Source of the DNA: Mycolicibacterium iranicum
GTDB lineage: Bacteria; Actinomycetota; Actinomycetes; Mycobacteriales; Mycobacteriaceae
Direction of reading: 5' to 3'
Length of the DNA stretch: 64,000 bases
Assembly (NCBI RefSeq): GCF_002101705.1
Contig: NZ_LQPC01000026.1
Location: forward strand, 1 to 64,000
The stretch's first letter is position 1. Each line of letters opens with the position of its first letter. Of the stretch, positions 62,864 through 64,000 are shown piece after piece. The notes beneath the pieces are model-generated. The model ran no database searches, was not told where the DNA came from, and saw only the letters and a list, made by a program, of their open reading frames with translations. A program made the translations under genes and the position numbers.

Positions 62864-63648
62864 ATCGTGAACCTCAAATTGCGGGCGGCACGGTCGCCGA
62901 GTTCGTCATCGCCGGTCCAGCTGATCTTTCCCGAGTCGATCTGCGCCTGCGGATCGATGCGCCCGCAGGCGAGTTGGATGAACGTCGTCGAGTCGGTGGT
63001 CACCACGACATCCGGGTTGTCGAGCCGGTCGACCTTGGCCGCTCGCCCATTGACGGCGACATGCAGTTGACGCGTGATCGGCCCGGTCAAATCGAAGGTG
63101 ATGCTCTTGCCGTCGGGAACGCCGATCTTCTTCCCGACGATGTAGCCGATCGAGTTCTCCACCTGTGCCAGCGACAGCTCCGCGCCGATGCCGGAGTCAT
63201 CGGTCGTGCGTCCAAGGGGCGTGGTGATGTCGCGCTCGTGGACCCAGAAGTCGAAGACGCGGATGGCCAGGAAGCCGCCGTAGGTGCCGGGACCGACGGG
63301 CGTCCAGGAGGGCCGGCGGAAGTCGTCGTCGGTCAGGGCCGCCAGGTCGCGACGCCGCGCGTCGAACACGGCGCGGACCTTGTCGAGGTAGGGCGAGGAG
63401 TCGGCGAGGAACTCCCCCGCGCGCTCGAACGGCGGCGGCGTGGTGGTGTCGTCCGGGAGCCAGCCGGCCATGGCGGCCTCGATGCTGGTGACGTGGTCGA
63501 CGACGCCGCGGACCGTCCAGTCCGGGCACAGTGACTGGGTCTGCCATTCGTCCTCGCTGAGGTCGGCACACAGCGCTTCGTAGGTGTCGAAGCAGTGCTC
63601 CAGCGCGCCGCGCACCTGCGCAGCACTGGTGATGTCGGGGCTCGCCAT
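62860..63648 (-). CDS. Maleylpyruvate isomerase-like, mycothiol-dependent (DinB-fold) protein
   Basis: 262 residues from ATG 63648. N-terminal DinB-like four-helix bundle with the metal His in [20 protein letters not shown], plus SLCPDWTV and [17 protein letters not shown] carrying the second His. The C-terminal half ([37 protein letters not shown]) is the MDMPI-type SCP-2-like domain. Family members use mycothiol as thiol cofactor. Co-transcribed with the DsbA-like gene. The 270-bp upstream gap contains no gene. Confidence 0.85.
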   Translation of the reverse strand: MASPDITSAAQVRGALEHCFDTYEALCADLSEDEWQTQSLCPDWTVRGVVDHVTSIEAAMAGWLPDDTTTPPPFERAGEFLADSSPYLDKVRAVFDARRRDLAALTDDDFRRPSWTPVGPGTYGGFLAIRVFDFWVHERDITTPLGRTTDDSGIGAELSLAQVENSIGYIVGKKIGVPDGKSITFDLTGPITRQLHVAVNGRAAKVDRLDNPDVVVTTDSTTFIQLACGRIDPQAQIDSGKISWTGDDELGDRAARNLRFTM

Positions 63649-63918
63649 GCGCGTTCTCCTTCGGTGTGAGCACAGGCAGTATCGCAAGCCGGTCGCTTTC
63701 AGCATCCAGGCTCGGCGGATTTGTGGCCACTGTGCGCCGGTGTGTCACACCCGATGAGCTGGTTCGGCGCCTCACGAAGGGTGTTGCGAGCGATTCGACG
63801 ATCGGCTCCTCGGGTAACCGGGCACCGGGACGGAAGAGCCCGGCCCCGATGTGCTCGACGATCGGCAGGAAGCCAGAAGCAGGAAAGACCCGTTTCAGTC
63901 ACGGTGAGGATGCGACAC

Positions 63919-64000
63919 ATGGCCACTCCCGAAGGACCACCACTCAACCCGTCCGTCGACACAACTCCGCAACCCTCGGAACCCGCCAAAACCGCTCTGC
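63919..64000 (+). CDS. Start of a Pro/Thr-rich protein, cut by the window edge
   Basis: ATG 63919 opens a frame MATPEGPPLNPSVDTTPQPS and continues with EPAKTAL to the window end without a stop. GGTGAGGA lies just upstream as a possible ribosome site. Low-complexity Pro-rich N-terminus, comparable to the 44-residue protein at 19420. Too short to identify. Confidence 0.4.
   Translation, partial: MATPEGPPLNPSVDTTPQPSEPAKTAL

Overview
The window looks like chromosomal DNA of a rapidly growing, environmental Mycobacterium (Mycolicibacterium type). The sequence is very GC-rich with GTG starts and 4-bp ATGA/GTGA gene overlaps. It is dense in families typical of mycobacteria: F420/PPOX and deazaflavin-dependent oxidoreductases, mycothiol-linked enzymes, a 13E12/DUF222 HNH protein, EspC-like and WXG100-type ESX substrates, and a DesA3-like desaturase. 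I saw no rRNA, tRNA, CRISPR array, complete IS element, phage gene or integrase.

Layout. 1-3.9 kb: oxidoreductases, a frameshifted DUF4344 lipoprotein gene, acetamidase/formamidase and an SDR. 3.9-8.5 kb: a TetR gene divergent from a nitrilase/amidohydrolase/APC-permease operon with a clear operator. 8.6-13.4 kb: PanE-like reductase, then a translationally coupled winged-helix plus 1032-residue double-ATPase (HerA-like) pair. 13.4-17.7 kb: TVP38-type membrane protein, a PIF1/RecD-like helicase with a C-terminal BRCT domain, threonine aldolase. 18-25 kb: amine oxidase, ferredoxin reductase, CHAD protein, quinone oxidoreductase, DUF202 protein, hydrolase, nitronate monooxygenase. 25.1-30.6 kb: a JetA-JetB-JetC (MksF-E-B) condensin operon without JetD, followed closely by an F420-type luciferase-like enzyme and an MFS exporter. 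33.3-37 kb: stress and ion block (ECF sigma factor, Asp23/Gls24-like protein, CsbD, TerC, NhaA). 37.3-45 kb: regulators, IlvD, a MOSC-reductase-ferredoxin fusion broken by one stop codon, HAD dehalogenase, two TetR genes. 45-50 kb: remnant of rhamnulokinase in front of an intact lactate dehydrogenase-like gene, and a GAF-EAL-PAS-GGDEF gene broken by a frameshift. 50-52.3 kb: ohr/ohrR with its operator, an RNase H-like protein, a GyrI-like protein.

52.3-55.8 kb is a visibly less GC-rich cassette (EspC-like substrate with a YxxxD signal, a 444-residue WXG-type protein with Pro-rich tail and C-terminal hydrophobic segment, and two unknown proteins). It is bounded by 22-bp direct repeats (21/22 identical), one of which is the 3' end of the vanW-family gene. 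60.3-62.2 kb holds a WXG100-like fragment that stops right after its WxG motif, followed by five tightly packed small genes, two of which resemble known immunity families; I read this as the immunity end of a type VII polymorphic-toxin locus that has lost its toxin. The window closes with a DsbA-like/mycothiol-dependent enzyme pair.

Three dispersed intergenic repeat families with hairpin potential recur after stop codons, and three otherwise normal genes carry single lesions (two frameshifts, one nonsense codon). The lesions may be real pseudogenes or sequencing errors. All calls are from reading the sequence; no database search was run.
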